From positions 186,001-250,000 of the forward strand of contig NZ_FOGB01000003.1 of NCBI RefSeq assembly GCF_900111095.1: DNA of 64,000 nt, written 5' to 3'. Origin of the DNA: Amphritea atlantica. Lineage in GTDB: Bacteria > Pseudomonadota > Gammaproteobacteria > Pseudomonadales > Balneatricaceae. Below the pieces are notes generated by a model. It did no database searches. It was given only the letters and a program-made list of their open reading frames with translations, and was not told the origin of the DNA. Made by a program: the position numbers and the translations under genes. Shown in pieces: positions 45,397-55,037 of this stretch; position 1 is the first letter of the stretch, and every line of letters starts with the position of its first letter.

Positions 45397-45912
45397 TCAC
45401 CGCAACCGCCCTCCCCGACTGCTCTTTGCCCCCGCCATCATAATCAGGCTGCTACGGGTATGTGCGTGACACAGAGCGATGGCCAGCGCATCTGCGGCAT
45501 CCGCCTGCGGCAGACCTGGCAGCCTGAGAATGGATTTAACCATATGTTGCACCTGAGACTTATCCGCAGAGCCATTACCTACAACCGCCTGCTTAACTTT
45601 TCTGGCAGCATATTCGGCTACTTCAAGTCCCTGATTGGCACCCGCCACGATAGCGACGCCACGGGCCTGCCCCAGCTTCAGCGCGGAATCGGGGTTACGC
45701 GCCATAAACACCTGCTCTATCGCCATCTCCTGGGGACAGTAGTGTTCTATAATCTCGGTCACCCCGGCGTAAACCTGCTTCAGACGCTGAGAAAGGTCAT
45801 CCCCTTTTATCCTGATACAGCCACTGGCGATATATTCGTTCTTCGCGCCAACGGAATTGATAATACCGTATCCGGTGATCCGGGATCCCGGATCTATTCC
45901 CAAAATCAACAT
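45397..45912 (-). CDS. ruvC: Crossover junction endodeoxyribonuclease RuvC
   Basis: 171 residues, RNase H fold. Metal-binding acids are Asp7 in [13 protein letters not shown], Glu in [10 protein letters not shown], and the pair in [15 protein letters not shown] near the C-terminus. It resolves Holliday junctions moved by RuvAB. In most relatives yebC lies between aspS and ruvC, but here only a terminator does. Confidence 0.96.
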   Translation of the reverse strand: MLILGIDPGSRITGYGIINSVGAKNEYIASGCIRIKGDDLSQRLKQVYAGVTEIIEHYCPQEMAIEQVFMARNPDSALKLGQARGVAIVAGANQGLEVAEYAARKVKQAVVGNGSADKSQVQHMVKSILRLPGLPQADAADALAIALCHAHTRSSLIMMAGAKSSRGGRLR

Positions 45913-45976
45913 TGCTGGATTATCAACTCAAAATACTGTTTATTTATACAGAGTACAATACCTCAGATTCCACCAT

Positions 45977-46000
45977 AAAAAAAGCCGTGCAGAGCACGGC
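45977..46000 (-). terminator. Terminator after aspS
   Basis: On the minus strand GCCGTGC, TCT and GCACGGC are followed by seven T. It divides aspS from the ruvCAB genes, so ruvC must start from its own promoter in the roughly 65 nt between. Confidence 0.92.
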
Positions 46001-46023
46001 TTGATCAATAACTGCAAAATAAC

Positions 46024-47787
46024 TTAAGGGGTCTTACGCAGCTTGATATTCAGCTCACGTAACTGAGCCGCACTGACCTCTCCCGGAGCCTGAGTCATCA
46101 TACAGGCAGAGCTCTGGGTTTTCGGGAAGGCGATCACTTCACGGATCGAATCGGTTCCGGTCATCAGCATGATCAGACGGTCAAGCCCAAACGCCAGACC
46201 ACCATGAGGTGGCGCACCGTATTTCAATGCATTTAACAGGAAGCCAAACTTGTCATCGGCTTCTTCATCTGAGATACCCAGAATATCCAGGACTGACGCC
46301 TGCATCTCCTGATTATGGATACGGATCGAACCACCACCCAGTTCACAGCCGTTCAGCACCATATCGTAAGCACGGGACAACGCCTCAAGCGGATTCGCTT
46401 TAAGCTCTTCTGGCGTGCAGCTAGGCGCAGTAAACGGATGATGCAATGCGGTCAGACCACCGTTATCGGTTTCTTCAAACATTGGGAAATCAACCACCCA
46501 CAGCGGCGCCCACTCACACTGAGCCATCTCAAGATCTTCACCGACCTTAATCCGCAGAGCACCCAGCGCTTCAGAAACAATTTTCTCTTTATCGGCACCG
46601 AAGAACACGATATCACCGTTCTCCGCACCCAGACGTTCCATAATTGCCATTGCTACCTCGGCACCGAGGAACTTCACAATGGGAGACTGCAACCCTTCAA
46701 CACCCTTTTCAAGTTCGTTGACCTTAATCCAGGCCAGACCTTTAGCGCCATAGATGCTAACAAACTGGGTATATTCATCGATAATCTTACGGGTCAGCTG
46801 AGCACCACCGGGCACTTTCAGCGCTGCGACACGACCTTTCGGATCTTTCGCCGGACCAGCAAACACCTTGAACTCGATCTCGGCCATCAGATCGGCAACA
46901 TCGACCAGTTCCATTGGGTAACGCAGGTCTGGCTTATCGGATCCGAAGCGCTGCATCGCTTCAGAGTATGGCATCCGTGGGAACTCACCCAGATCAATCC
47001 CTTTGAGTTCAAGGAACAGCTTGCGAATCATCTTCTCGGTGATCCCCATGATCTCTTCCTCATTCATAAATGAGGTTTCAATATCGATCTGGGTAAACTC
47101 TGGCTGACGGTCAGCCCGCAGATCCTCATCACGGAAACACTTGGCAACCTGATAATAACGGTCAAAGCCTGCCACCATCAGTAACTGCTTAAACAACTGA
47201 GGCGATTGCGGCAGCGCAAAGAAATGCCCTTCATGAACCCGGCTGGGTACCAGATAGTCACGGGCACCTTCAGGCGTTGCGCGGTTCAGAATCGGGGTTT
47301 CAATATCCAGAAATCCATGCTCATCCATATAACTGCGGATAGCGTTGGTCACTTTAGAGCGAAAACGGAGTTTCTCCTGCATTTCAGGACGACGCAGATC
47401 GATATAACGATGACGCAGACGGACCTCTTCACCCACCTGCTGATGCTCATCCAGCTGGAAAGGTGGAGTTTCTGACTTGTTGAGGATAACCAGTTCTTTA
47501 CCCAGAACTTCAATCTCACCGGTAGGCATATCCGGGTTAACAGTGCCTTCCGGCCGACCACGAACGGTACCTTTGACCTCAACAACATACTCACTACGGC
47601 AGCTGTCTGCCAGGGTGAAACTCTCTTCACGATCAGGATCAAATACCACCTGGGTAAGACCCTCACGGTCGCGCAGATCCAGAAAGATAACCCCGCCGTG
47701 GTCGCGACGACGGTGAACCCACCCCGTCAGAGTAATGTCTTCGCCGATATGCTCTTTTCTGAGATCACCGCAATAATGACTGCGCAT
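46024..47787 (-). CDS. aspS: Aspartyl-tRNA synthetase
   Basis: Class II synthetase of 587 residues with the bacterial layout. An OB-fold anticodon domain (about 1-105, [20 protein letters not shown]) is followed by motif 2 ([20 protein letters not shown]), an inserted GAD domain (about 290-410) and motif 3 ([14 protein letters not shown]). It charges tRNA-Asp. Some bacteria also charge tRNA-Asn with it, which cannot be judged here. Confidence 0.98.
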   Translation of the reverse strand: MRSHYCGDLRKEHIGEDITLTGWVHRRRDHGGVIFLDLRDREGLTQVVFDPDREESFTLADSCRSEYVVEVKGTVRGRPEGTVNPDMPTGEIEVLGKELVILNKSETPPFQLDEHQQVGEEVRLRHRYIDLRRPEMQEKLRFRSKVTNAIRSYMDEHGFLDIETPILNRATPEGARDYLVPSRVHEGHFFALPQSPQLFKQLLMVAGFDRYYQVAKCFRDEDLRADRQPEFTQIDIETSFMNEEEIMGITEKMIRKLFLELKGIDLGEFPRMPYSEAMQRFGSDKPDLRYPMELVDVADLMAEIEFKVFAGPAKDPKGRVAALKVPGGAQLTRKIIDEYTQFVSIYGAKGLAWIKVNELEKGVEGLQSPIVKFLGAEVAMAIMERLGAENGDIVFFGADKEKIVSEALGALRIKVGEDLEMAQCEWAPLWVVDFPMFEETDNGGLTALHHPFTAPSCTPEELKANPLEALSRAYDMVLNGCELGGGSIRIHNQEMQASVLDILGISDEEADDKFGFLLNALKYGAPPHGGLAFGLDRLIMLMTGTDSIREVIAFPKTQSSACMMTQAPGEVSAAQLRELNIKLRKTP

Positions 47788-47845
47788 AGTTAAATGTTCC
47801 TGTTACTTAGCAAGCTGAATCAGTGTTTATTCAGACAATTAAAAA

Positions 47846-48073
47846 TCAGTTCCCGGATTCACTCTGGCCACCCGCCAGGTTCTTTTTCTTTCCGGTTTTA
47901 AAATCGGTCTCGTACCAGCCGGTGCCGGATAACCTGAACCCTGGTGCGGATACTTTTTTCACCACATCAGCAGAATTACAACCAGCACAGACCGGTGCTG
48001 GTGCATCAGATTTAAGCACCAGTTTTTCAAATTCATGACCACAATGACGGCATTCAAAATCGAAGATCGGCAT
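47846..48073 (-). CDS. FmdB-family zinc-ribbon protein
   Basis: 75 residues. The N-terminal zinc ribbon has two CxxC knuckles, ECRHCGHEFE and PVCAGCNSADVVK. A disordered, Gly/Ser/Lys-rich tail follows. It lies upstream of aspS on the same strand, a very common neighbour in gammaproteobacteria. Its role is not established; the family was named from a regulator of formamidase genes. Confidence 0.9.
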   Translation of the reverse strand: MPIFDFECRHCGHEFEKLVLKSDAPAPVCAGCNSADVVKKVSAPGFRLSGTGWYETDFKTGKKKNLAGGQSESGN

Positions 48074-48242
48074 AGTCGCAGCTTTCCCCAGAAAAATAGA
48101 GTAAACCGCAAAGCAACCTGACCCGTTTCAGCCCTGTTTTTTACAAAAGCCGACAACGTCAGCCGCCTTGCTCAGAAAACGGCGAATTATACCTGAATAA
48201 TTAGCTCCTGACAGGGCCAATTAGTGGATTTTAGATGAGAAA

Positions 48243-48698
48243 TCAGTTGAGCAGATCACGGGCAACAAAATTTACCTCCTGAGGCATCATCATCTGTAAC
48301 TTCTGATGAATCTCATGGATCTGATCCTGGGTATAAGGTTTTGCAGCGACCGCTCCCCAGACCGGGGCTGGCCACGCGGGGTCATCCTCAAAGCGAACCA
48401 CATGATGAATATGCAGCTGTTTAACCATATTCCCCAGAGCGGCGATATTCATCTTATCGCCATCAAACACATCGTGCAGATTTTCCGATAGAAATGAGGA
48501 CTCGTGCAGTAACTGGGTCTGATCGGCGGGCGACAGATGGTAGATCTCACTAGCCTCGGCACGGCGGGGCACCAGTATAAACCAGGGGTAGTTTGCATCA
48601 TTCATCAGCAATAAACGGCACAGCGGGAAGTCGCCCAGGGTGATACAATCATTATCCAGGCGGGAATCCAGTTCAAACTCAAACTCCAGCTCATCCAT
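48243..48698 (-). CDS. HIT-family (histidine triad) protein
   Basis: 151 residues. Nucleotide-binding fold with ANYPWFILVPRR and the triad segment NMVKQLHIHHVVRF. The histidines are spaced H-x-H-H here rather than the textbook H-x-H-x-H, as in a proteobacterial subgroup. DDPAWPAPVWG after the triad is typical of that subgroup. Probably a nucleotide hydrolase or transferase of unknown substrate. Confidence 0.87.
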   Translation of the reverse strand: MDELEFEFELDSRLDNDCITLGDFPLCRLLLMNDANYPWFILVPRRAEASEIYHLSPADQTQLLHESSFLSENLHDVFDGDKMNIAALGNMVKQLHIHHVVRFEDDPAWPAPVWGAVAAKPYTQDQIHEIHQKLQMMMPQEVNFVARDLLN

Positions 48699-48839
48699 TT
48701 TTATTCTCCTAGCGTAAATACAGATGCAAACTTAATATACAAACTGAACGGCGCAGTAGAGCCATCCATCTTTAATAATATAATGCTTTATTATCGGATA
48801 GTTAGATAACATATACCGCTCTGAACAGTATAGGACAAT

Positions 48840-50000
48840 ATGCCGCAATTCAATTTCTATAGCGCAATAGAACAGATCGGAGCCGCCCCCTGGAACAGCC
48901 TGAGGTGCGACGATTACCCGTTTATCAGCTATGAATTTCTCCATGCCCTCGAACACTCAGGCAGCGTTACCGCGCAGACTGGCTGGCAACCCTGCCATCT
49001 GGTGGTCACGGAAGCAGAGCAGCTAATCGCAGCGATGCCGCTCTACCTCAAGAGCCACTCCTATGGCGAATATGTATTTGACTGGAGCTGGGCAGATGCC
49101 TATCAGCGCAATGGTCTCGAATACTACCCGAAACTACTGACAGCGATACCGTTCACACCCTGCTATGGCCCACGCCTGATGTTTCACGCCAGCTGCAACA
49201 CTGATCAGCGGCACGCGCTTAGCCGACAGATACTGGCGGCCATACAGCAGCTGGCATCCCAGTACAACGCGTCCGGCTGGCACGGCCTGTTTCTTGAAGG
49301 CAGTCTGCTTGATAAGGCGAGCCATCCAGAACTGCACTATCGTCTGGGCACTCAATATCACTGGTTTAATCGCGATTACCAGAGCTTTGAGAGTTTTCTG
49401 GAAACATTCAGCTCCCGTAAGCGTAAAAATCTACGCAAGGAGCGCAGTAAGATTACTGAGCACAACATACAACACCGCTTTATCACTGGAGCCCAGCTCA
49501 CCGATGAGATGCTCAGCCAGTTTTATCAGTTCTACCAGATAACCTACCTGAAAAGGGGCCGAAGCGGTTATCTTAAAGAAGCGTTTTTCCATCAACTCAG
49601 AGATACCCTGGCCGGCCAGATTATCATCTGCTTTGCTTATGATATGAATCACAGCGACACCGAAGCGGTCGCCGGGGCCCTTTTCCTGCGAGACCAGCAG
49701 ACCCTGTACGGCCGCTATTGGGGCGCCCTGGCAGAATACGACAGCCTCCATTTTGAAACCTGCTACTACCAGGGTATTGAGTATTGTATTCAACACCAAC
49801 TACAGCGTTTCGATCCCGGAGCTCAGGGGGAACATAAAATCCAGCGGGGCTTTGAACCGATAGAAACCTGGTCAGCCCACTGGCTGGCTCACCCGGGCTT
49901 CCACCAGGCCGTTGAACGGTTTACCGAAGAAGAGGAGCAGATGTTACGCCAGGAGATGGAGTATCTGCGCCAGCGTCTGCCATTCAGGCAGACTGAATAG
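48840..50000 (+). CDS. FemAB/GNAT-like acyltransferase (DUF482 family)
   Basis: 386 residues of the family often named peptidoglycan biosynthesis/recognition protein. The N-terminal part has AAPWNSLRCDDYPFISYEFL and FDWSWADAYQRNGLEYYPKL. The central part has FLETFSSRKRKNLRKERSKI, a basic segment of the Fem fold. The C-terminus has LYGRYWGALAEYDSLHFETC and GEHKIQRGFEP. Family members are thought to transfer acyl or aminoacyl groups, but no substrate is firmly known. Monocistronic, with the converging small gene 5 nt away. Confidence 0.82.
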   Translation: MPQFNFYSAIEQIGAAPWNSLRCDDYPFISYEFLHALEHSGSVTAQTGWQPCHLVVTEAEQLIAAMPLYLKSHSYGEYVFDWSWADAYQRNGLEYYPKLLTAIPFTPCYGPRLMFHASCNTDQRHALSRQILAAIQQLASQYNASGWHGLFLEGSLLDKASHPELHYRLGTQYHWFNRDYQSFESFLETFSSRKRKNLRKERSKITEHNIQHRFITGAQLTDEMLSQFYQFYQITYLKRGRSGYLKEAFFHQLRDTLAGQIIICFAYDMNHSDTEAVAGALFLRDQQTLYGRYWGALAEYDSLHFETCYYQGIEYCIQHQLQRFDPGAQGEHKIQRGFEPIETWSAHWLAHPGFHQAVERFTEEEEQMLRQEMEYLRQRLPFRQTE

Positions 50001-50004
50001 CGGT

Positions 50005-50382
50005 TCAGGGCTGGAGATAGATCACAGGATCGCTTCGGTCATCACCATGCAGAGCACAAAAAGTCTGCTCTTTTCCGCCACGGTAATGCACCGCAACGTT
50101 AAACCCCATACCCGGCTCATGATTCAGTAACAGCTGTCGCTCATCCCCCGGCGGAATACGAAACGCCTGAATGCGCGACTGTGTGTCAGCACTGCCGAAG
50201 TCCAGCTGAACCGACTCGATCACCACCTGGCTACTGTTGTGAAAAGTGACCACCATGCCCTGTTTTACTCCACTCATCCGGGCAGTCACTACCCCGGTCA
50301 ATAACACCAACAGAAGCACCATGACCCAGCACCACCGCCCAGGTAGCCGGGCAATAGTACCTTTTGTCTCTGTATCCATCAT
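50005..50382 (-). CDS. Hypothetical single-pass membrane protein
   Basis: 125 residues from the ATG at 50382, preferred because AGGG is six bases upstream; a longer frame reaches 50463. One membrane helix (about 19-36, WVMVLLLVLLTGVVTA) precedes a small beta-rich domain that is probably periplasmic, with VTFHNSSQVVIESVQLDFGS and GGKEQTFCALHG. Family not recognised. Confidence 0.62.
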   Translation of the reverse strand: MMDTETKGTIARLPGRWCWVMVLLLVLLTGVVTARMSGVKQGMVVTFHNSSQVVIESVQLDFGSADTQSRIQAFRIPPGDERQLLLNHEPGMGFNVAVHYRGGKEQTFCALHGDDRSDPVIYLQP

Positions 50383-50463
50383 CAACAACCCTGTGTCAGC
50401 CTGACAAAATCCCACTTCACCGGTAACGGGATAATATCCAAAAGAGAGCTTATCAGCCCCCAT

Positions 50464-50906
50464 ACATCAATCGGGAATCATCGCTTATCACCCGGATGAC
50501 TCACACTGATCTCAATCAGGCAACTGCAAACTTTCTCAACATCAGAGACGGCCCCGATAAGTGGGTTTGAAAAAATCGAGTGGAGAGGATAGTTACCCGG
50601 GAACAGGAGAATCTGATAAAAACGAAAATCAATCGTTACAAAACATATAGTTATATTATATATCTACACCTCCTTCCCTGGTAAATATAACCCTTATCGG
50701 TGTGCCAAACGGTGATCTTCGCCGTAGCTGTTTATGATACAAAAAAGAGCTGCGTATTTATAACCCTGAGATATATCAATAATGTATCAGTAATAATAAA
50801 GTCATATAAGAAAATCCCCTGTTTAAATTAGAGAAAACCGCTTCTCTTGCCTAAAATGTTACTACCAGACTGATTTAAAGCATGATAACAATAAGGGGAC
50901 ACAACA
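50464..50906. other. AT-rich gene-free stretch
   Basis: No ORF or stable RNA is supported. The right half (50630-50880) is strongly AT-rich and probably holds the promoter of the 93-residue gene. A GGAAGGAGGTG on the minus strand near 50670-50680 resembles a ribosome site but no start codon and open frame follow. Confidence 0.4.
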
Positions 50907-51188
50907 ATGCTAACCTACAATGAATGCCTTGACCTCAGCGATCTCACCCAGGATGAAGTTGAGGCCATAGCAGAGCATGAGCACACGGACCCGATTATCG
51001 CCATGGCGATAGGTCATTACCTATGCTGCCATAATGGCGAAAGCAAAGTAAAAAGGATCATCCTGGATGATATCGCCAAAGCACAACGCAAAGGAGATTC
51101 AGCCCACGAAAAGGTTCTGCGAAAGGTATTGAATCACTTTATCACTACCCACCCGGAACAACATGGCAATATCGCCAAAGCAAGCTGA
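50907..51188 (+). CDS. Small conserved hypothetical protein
   Basis: 93 residues with AAGGGG upstream of the ATG and a strong terminator after. The sequence is helical and acidic at the N-terminus (MLTYNECLDLSDLTQDEVEA), with AIAEHEHTDPIIAMAIGHYL following. I recall similar short proteins in other marine gammaproteobacteria. No function is known. Confidence 0.75.
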   Translation: MLTYNECLDLSDLTQDEVEAIAEHEHTDPIIAMAIGHYLCCHNGESKVKRIILDDIAKAQRKGDSAHEKVLRKVLNHFITTHPEQHGNIAKAS

Positions 51189-51204
51189 GTTATCCGATCT
51201 CAAT

Positions 51205-51241
51205 AAAAAAACCGGCTACCCAATATGGGTAGTCGGTTTTT
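51205..51241 (+). terminator. Terminator of the 93-residue gene
   Basis: ACCGGCTACCC and GGGTAGTCGGT pair with one mismatch, flanked by an A-run and TTTTTC. Confidence 0.9.
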
Positions 51242-51396
51242 CATCGTAAGCCCTTATCCTTAGCGGCCTCTCTGCCTTTTTGCGCTGCCTTATCTGTTGC
51301 TGCCTACTTTTTTTATTATTCCTGGCTTGCTTTTCCTTTATAGTTATCTCGGATGGCCGATAACTCTTTCATACTAAAGGCGCAAAGCAGGCGTTT

Positions 51397-52539
51397 ATGG
51401 GACCAATCGACAAAGAGAACAAAGATCTGCGCAGATCTCTTCACCTGCTGGCCAGTAAGGTAGAGCGGAATGAAGCGATATTGCGCTCATTCTTTGAGAT
51501 AGAGCTCAGACTCCTCAGTTGCAGTAATCTGGCAGAGCTGCTTGACCTTATCCTGATCGACTTTAAACAGCACTTCCGGCTCACCGCGGTCAACCTGATT
51601 CTATTCGATCCTGAATGCGCTGCCCGCTGCTTACTGGAGGACTATACTCCACCAGAACCGGGGCACAGCCTTCGCTTTGTCACCAATCAACGCCTGCTAA
51701 AAAGCCTGTTCCCCACGTCTGAATTAAGAATAGGAGAACTGAGTGCCCCCCTTAAAAGCATCGCCTTTCCCAGCAACCCTTATGTCCTTAGCAGCGCCCT
51801 GCTACCACTGATCCGTCACAACTGCCTGATTGGCAGCCTGCACCTGGGTAGTAACGACCCTGCCCGCTACAGCGAACACTTCGACTACGACTATATTGGC
51901 CACCTGGCTTCGGTCATTGCAGTCTGCTTTGAAAACTGTATCAATCAGCAGAACCTGAAGCGGCTCAGCATTATCGATATGCTCACCAAAGTGAATAACC
52001 GCCGGGCATTCGATCAGGAGATCATCCGCGAGCTATCCAGAGCCAGCCGGAACAAAACGCCTCTGAGTTGCCTATTTATAGACCTGGACTATTTTAAGCT
52101 GGTGAATGACAGTTTCGGCCACCAGGTCGGCGATAAAGTACTCCGATCGGTGGGCTTACTATTAAACAAAAACCTGCGCAAAACTGATTTTGTCGCCCGC
52201 TATGGTGGAGAGGAGTTTGCCATCCTGCTACCCAATTGCGATAGCGAAAAGGCGATTGAGATTGGCAACCAACTACGCCATAAAATTCTCCACATGGTGG
52301 TCCATAATAACGATAACGAGCCCTTCAGAGTGAGCGCATCAATAGGGGTAACCAGTTGTTGTCACAGTAGTTTTGCCTTCGATAATCTGGATGCTCAGGC
52401 TCACGCCGTGTTAAAAGCAGCGGATGAAGCGGTCTACCTGGCCAAAGAAAAAGGCAGGAACCGGATTGAGTACCGCTCCCTGCCCGATATGAAACCTGAA
52501 CTGTTCAGTCAGTTAAGTGGCGACCTGAAGTCGATTTAA
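51397..52539 (+). CDS. Diguanylate cyclase with N-terminal DUF484/GAF-like domain
   Basis: 380 residues, soluble. The first 35 residues look like a coiled coil (NKDLRRSLHLLASKVERNEA). A GAF-like sensor similar to DUF484 follows (about 45-190). The GGDEF domain (about 198-365) has LTKVNNRRAF, DLDYFKLVNDSFGHQVGD and the active loop GGEEF. RKTD, five residues before the loop, is an intact inhibitory I-site, so product feedback is likely. It makes c-di-GMP. The ligand of the sensor part is unknown. Confidence 0.9.
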   Translation: MGPIDKENKDLRRSLHLLASKVERNEAILRSFFEIELRLLSCSNLAELLDLILIDFKQHFRLTAVNLILFDPECAARCLLEDYTPPEPGHSLRFVTNQRLLKSLFPTSELRIGELSAPLKSIAFPSNPYVLSSALLPLIRHNCLIGSLHLGSNDPARYSEHFDYDYIGHLASVIAVCFENCINQQNLKRLSIIDMLTKVNNRRAFDQEIIRELSRASRNKTPLSCLFIDLDYFKLVNDSFGHQVGDKVLRSVGLLLNKNLRKTDFVARYGGEEFAILLPNCDSEKAIEIGNQLRHKILHMVVHNNDNEPFRVSASIGVTSCCHSSFAFDNLDAQAHAVLKAADEAVYLAKEKGRNRIEYRSLPDMKPELFSQLSGDLKSI

Positions 52540-52555
52540 AGCTCTCGATAAACAC

Positions 52556-53104
52556 TTACTGCATATCCCGCAGTAGTTCAGAATAAAGATCGATATAACG
52601 CTGTCTCTGCTGTTGACCAAACAGTGGATCGCTCATCGTCGGCAGCTCGGGTTTCAGCGCTTCCCACTGTTCGTCAGTCGCTACCTCATCTAACAACGGA
52701 AACAGCGTGCCCTCCTCCAGGTTCAGGTGTTCAATCTGTTCATCCAGGAAACACTCCAGTTTTTCGATAAACTGGTCCATCGGTACCACAGCATCACTCA
52801 GAATACAGTCAACCGCTTCGATAATATCCTGACTACTTTTTTTCAGTTGCTTGTGTTCCTCTACACATTGACTGATGGCTTCATCCAACTCAGGACAACC
52901 TGAATCTTTGAAAAAAGCATACATCTGGTCTTCCAATGGATGGTGGTACGCATCCGCATAACTGGTGATGTAATCAACAGCATCTGCCAGCAATACAAAA
53001 TTTGGCATTTCACCCTGCTTCAGTTGTTCCAGCTTATTTCCCAACACAGCCAGTAACTTATTCAGGTTGACATGATCCTGGTGCAACTCGTTCAATACTG
53101 TCAT
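52556..53104 (-). CDS. Hemerythrin HHE-domain protein
   Basis: 182 residues of four-helix-bundle type. Iron-ligand candidates are ELHQDHVNL (His8, His11), YADAYHHPLEDQM, VEEHKQL and HLNLEEGTLFPLLDE, which fit the H...HxxxE...H...HxxxxE pattern of bacterial hemerythrin-like proteins. It may bind oxygen or sense iron or nitrosative stress. It stands next to a GGDEF gene, but they are convergent, so no operon link exists. Confidence 0.88.
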   Translation of the reverse strand: MTVLNELHQDHVNLNKLLAVLGNKLEQLKQGEMPNFVLLADAVDYITSYADAYHHPLEDQMYAFFKDSGCPELDEAISQCVEEHKQLKKSSQDIIEAVDCILSDAVVPMDQFIEKLECFLDEQIEHLNLEEGTLFPLLDEVATDEQWEALKPELPTMSDPLFGQQQRQRYIDLYSELLRDMQ

Positions 53105-53180
53105 AACGACCTCCTGTGAGATAATTACACTATACCTCAGCTTTGTTAAACGGTCTTGACGGGAATCAATCAGACACCCT

Positions 53181-53783
53181 TCACGCTCTTAGCAATTGGT
53201 GTAACTCTGACAATGTCCCAACTCTGAGATCGGTCAGTTCGGGCCACTGCCTGTCGCAACGAGCGTCAACATGAACTGTCGCGACACCCGCGGCTCGCCC
53301 TACTTCCAGGTCATAGCGAAAGTCCCCCACCATCACCGCCTGTTCCGGTCGGGCTTGCCAACGCTCCAGTAACAGCCTCACCCCATGGGGGTCCGGTTTT
53401 GCCAGCGCATCATCCCGCCCCAGAACTGCAGCGGGATTAAACAGATGACTGACACCGATAACCTCAAGACAGTGCAGCGCCACCTCGCGCTTATTGCGGG
53501 TCAGAATCCCCAGCAAACACCCTTTGGATCCCAGAAACTCAAGACACTCATTCACGCCAATGGCGGGCTGCACCTGATCAGCATAGAAATACTCCCACTG
53601 ATCAAGCTGATAATTCAGTGCCTGCCGTTCTGGCTCTGGTCTGTCAGCGATAGTCGCCAGAATATCGCAGCCTGCCGGAAGCCCCAGCTCCGAGCGGATC
53701 CGTTCAAAGTCATGAACCGGATGGGTTAACGTACCATCCAGATCAAACACCCAATAACCCGCCTGACAAATTGTCTCAATCAT
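53181..53783 (-). CDS. HAD-family hydrolase (phosphoglycolate phosphatase-like)
   Basis: 200 residues from the ATG at 53783; a longer frame starts at 53795. HAD motif I is FDLDGTLTHPVHDF with the nucleophile Asp. Motif II is GILTRNKREVA, motif III includes KPDPHGVRLLLERW, and motif IV is MVGDFRYDLEVG. The cap is a small helical type. It overlaps the upstream AlbA_2-type gene by 8 nt, so translation is coupled. Its physiological substrate is not predictable. Confidence 0.88.
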   Translation of the reverse strand: MIETICQAGYWVFDLDGTLTHPVHDFERIRSELGLPAGCDILATIADRPEPERQALNYQLDQWEYFYADQVQPAIGVNECLEFLGSKGCLLGILTRNKREVALHCLEVIGVSHLFNPAAVLGRDDALAKPDPHGVRLLLERWQARPEQAVMVGDFRYDLEVGRAAGVATVHVDARCDRQWPELTDLRVGTLSELHQLLRA

Positions 53784-54594
53784 CGCTCTGACCATCGCTC
53801 GGATTGAGGTTTTCAGTCAACTGATCCAGCCGGGTGCGAATATCGCGCATAATCTCCAACCGCCCGGAAGGGTTACCGTTCTGCGCCACCAGCAGTGCTT
53901 CAAGCCCGGCAATACTGTCCTGCGAATCGCGCAATGCCTGCAACATGTTGCGGGAACGTTTCTTGGCGCTATCGGTCATCTGATCAACCCGGGTCAGGGT
54001 TCGCCGCACCTGGCTATCAAGCTCATCGAGATGGATTACCAGCTGTTCCATTCCCGAACCAAATGCATGATCCATCTGACCCAGCCGTTGCTCTAACTGT
54101 GCCACAGCTTCACGGAAGCGGGTCAGAAACAGCTCCCCTTCGCGATCCATAAACATCGCCAATAGCTCTTCGGGATAGAGCGCACGAGAGCGGGCATCGG
54201 CCCGGATAGCATATTCACCCCGCTGAGTGCAGTAGGGGCGTTTTCCGCCAGGGGGGATTTCGATACGGAAAAAGGGTTTATTACTGATGTTTTCAACCAC
54301 CAGTTCAATATCAACTATCGGGTAACAGTCGGTCGCTTTGTTGATCAGGCTGAGTCGGGCACTGTCATCTACATCACAGCCAACCACCCGCCCCCGTTGC
54401 AGGCCTGCTTTGTTGGTGTATTCATCGACCCCAACCAGAATAGCCCCACCCTGAGATGAATTAGCGAAAGAGACCAGATCGCGGCTTTTAATGCCGTTGA
54501 TTTCACGCTTGAAATCGACATCGACACCTTCAGGCTTTGCCAGCAGACTCCTGGCCCGCTGACTGATCTGCTGATATTCGCGTTTAACCGGCAT
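53776..54594 (-). CDS. AlbA_2 (Schlafen-like) DNA-binding domain protein with coiled-coil tail
   Basis: 272 residues. The N-terminal AlbA_2 domain (about 20-140) shows DFKREINGIKSRDLVSFANS and GGAILVGVDEY, as in putative nucleic-acid-binding or Schlafen-related proteins. The C-terminal half (about 155-255) is a long Leu/Gln/Arg-rich helix suited to coiled-coil oligomerisation. It is between a small membrane protein gene and the HAD gene, all close together, which suggests one operon of unknown function. Confidence 0.78.
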   Translation of the reverse strand: MPVKREYQQISQRARSLLAKPEGVDVDFKREINGIKSRDLVSFANSSQGGAILVGVDEYTNKAGLQRGRVVGCDVDDSARLSLINKATDCYPIVDIELVVENISNKPFFRIEIPPGGKRPYCTQRGEYAIRADARSRALYPEELLAMFMDREGELFLTRFREAVAQLEQRLGQMDHAFGSGMEQLVIHLDELDSQVRRTLTRVDQMTDSAKKRSRNMLQALRDSQDSIAGLEALLVAQNGNPSGRLEIMRDIRTRLDQLTENLNPSDGQSDD

Positions 54595-54606
54595 CAGGAA
54601 AGCCCT

Positions 54607-54993
54607 TTAGCCATAGATCTCATCAGCAAAAGGATCGATAGGATTAGCCAGCAACCGGTCATCCCGAAAATAGAGAATTCGCCCTTCAAAGGTCAGTCCT
54701 TTCGAGGAGAACCAGCGCAACACCTCTTCCCGGCCTTCATCGATCTGAAAGCTGGTATACCAGGCGGAACCAATACGGTAAAAGTAAAGTCCGAAGAGTG
54801 CAGCAGCAGCCCCCAGAAAAAAGTCGGAACCGGGACTGAAAAGCAGCGCCACCAACCCTGCCAGCCAGACCCGACTGGCTCTGGACTGTTTTAAATTATT
54901 GAATGCTTCATCATACTGATCCTGATATTTCAGATAACGACGATAATTCTGCTGTAGTTCAAATTTATCCTGCTCGGGGATAGTACGTTCCAT
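54607..54993 (-). CDS. Hypothetical membrane protein
   Basis: 128 residues. A charged helical N-terminus (about 1-38) is followed by two short membrane helices (about 43-55 and 58-75, LAGLVALLF and FFLGAAAALFGLYFYRIG) and a soluble C-terminal domain with FSSKGLTFEGRILYFRDDRL. It ends 12 nt before the AlbA_2 gene. Family not recognised. Confidence 0.65.
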   Translation of the reverse strand: MERTIPEQDKFELQQNYRRYLKYQDQYDEAFNNLKQSRASRVWLAGLVALLFSPGSDFFLGAAAALFGLYFYRIGSAWYTSFQIDEGREEVLRWFSSKGLTFEGRILYFRDDRLLANPIDPFADEIYG

Positions 54994-55037
54994 TTTAATA
55001 CCCTTTTTCTACCGGTCTCAATATATTAAGACCTGGC

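Noticed and set aside
50660-50690. Strong SD-like GGAAGGAGGTG on the minus strand
   Set aside because: No start codon at proper distance leads into an open frame; stops follow at once.
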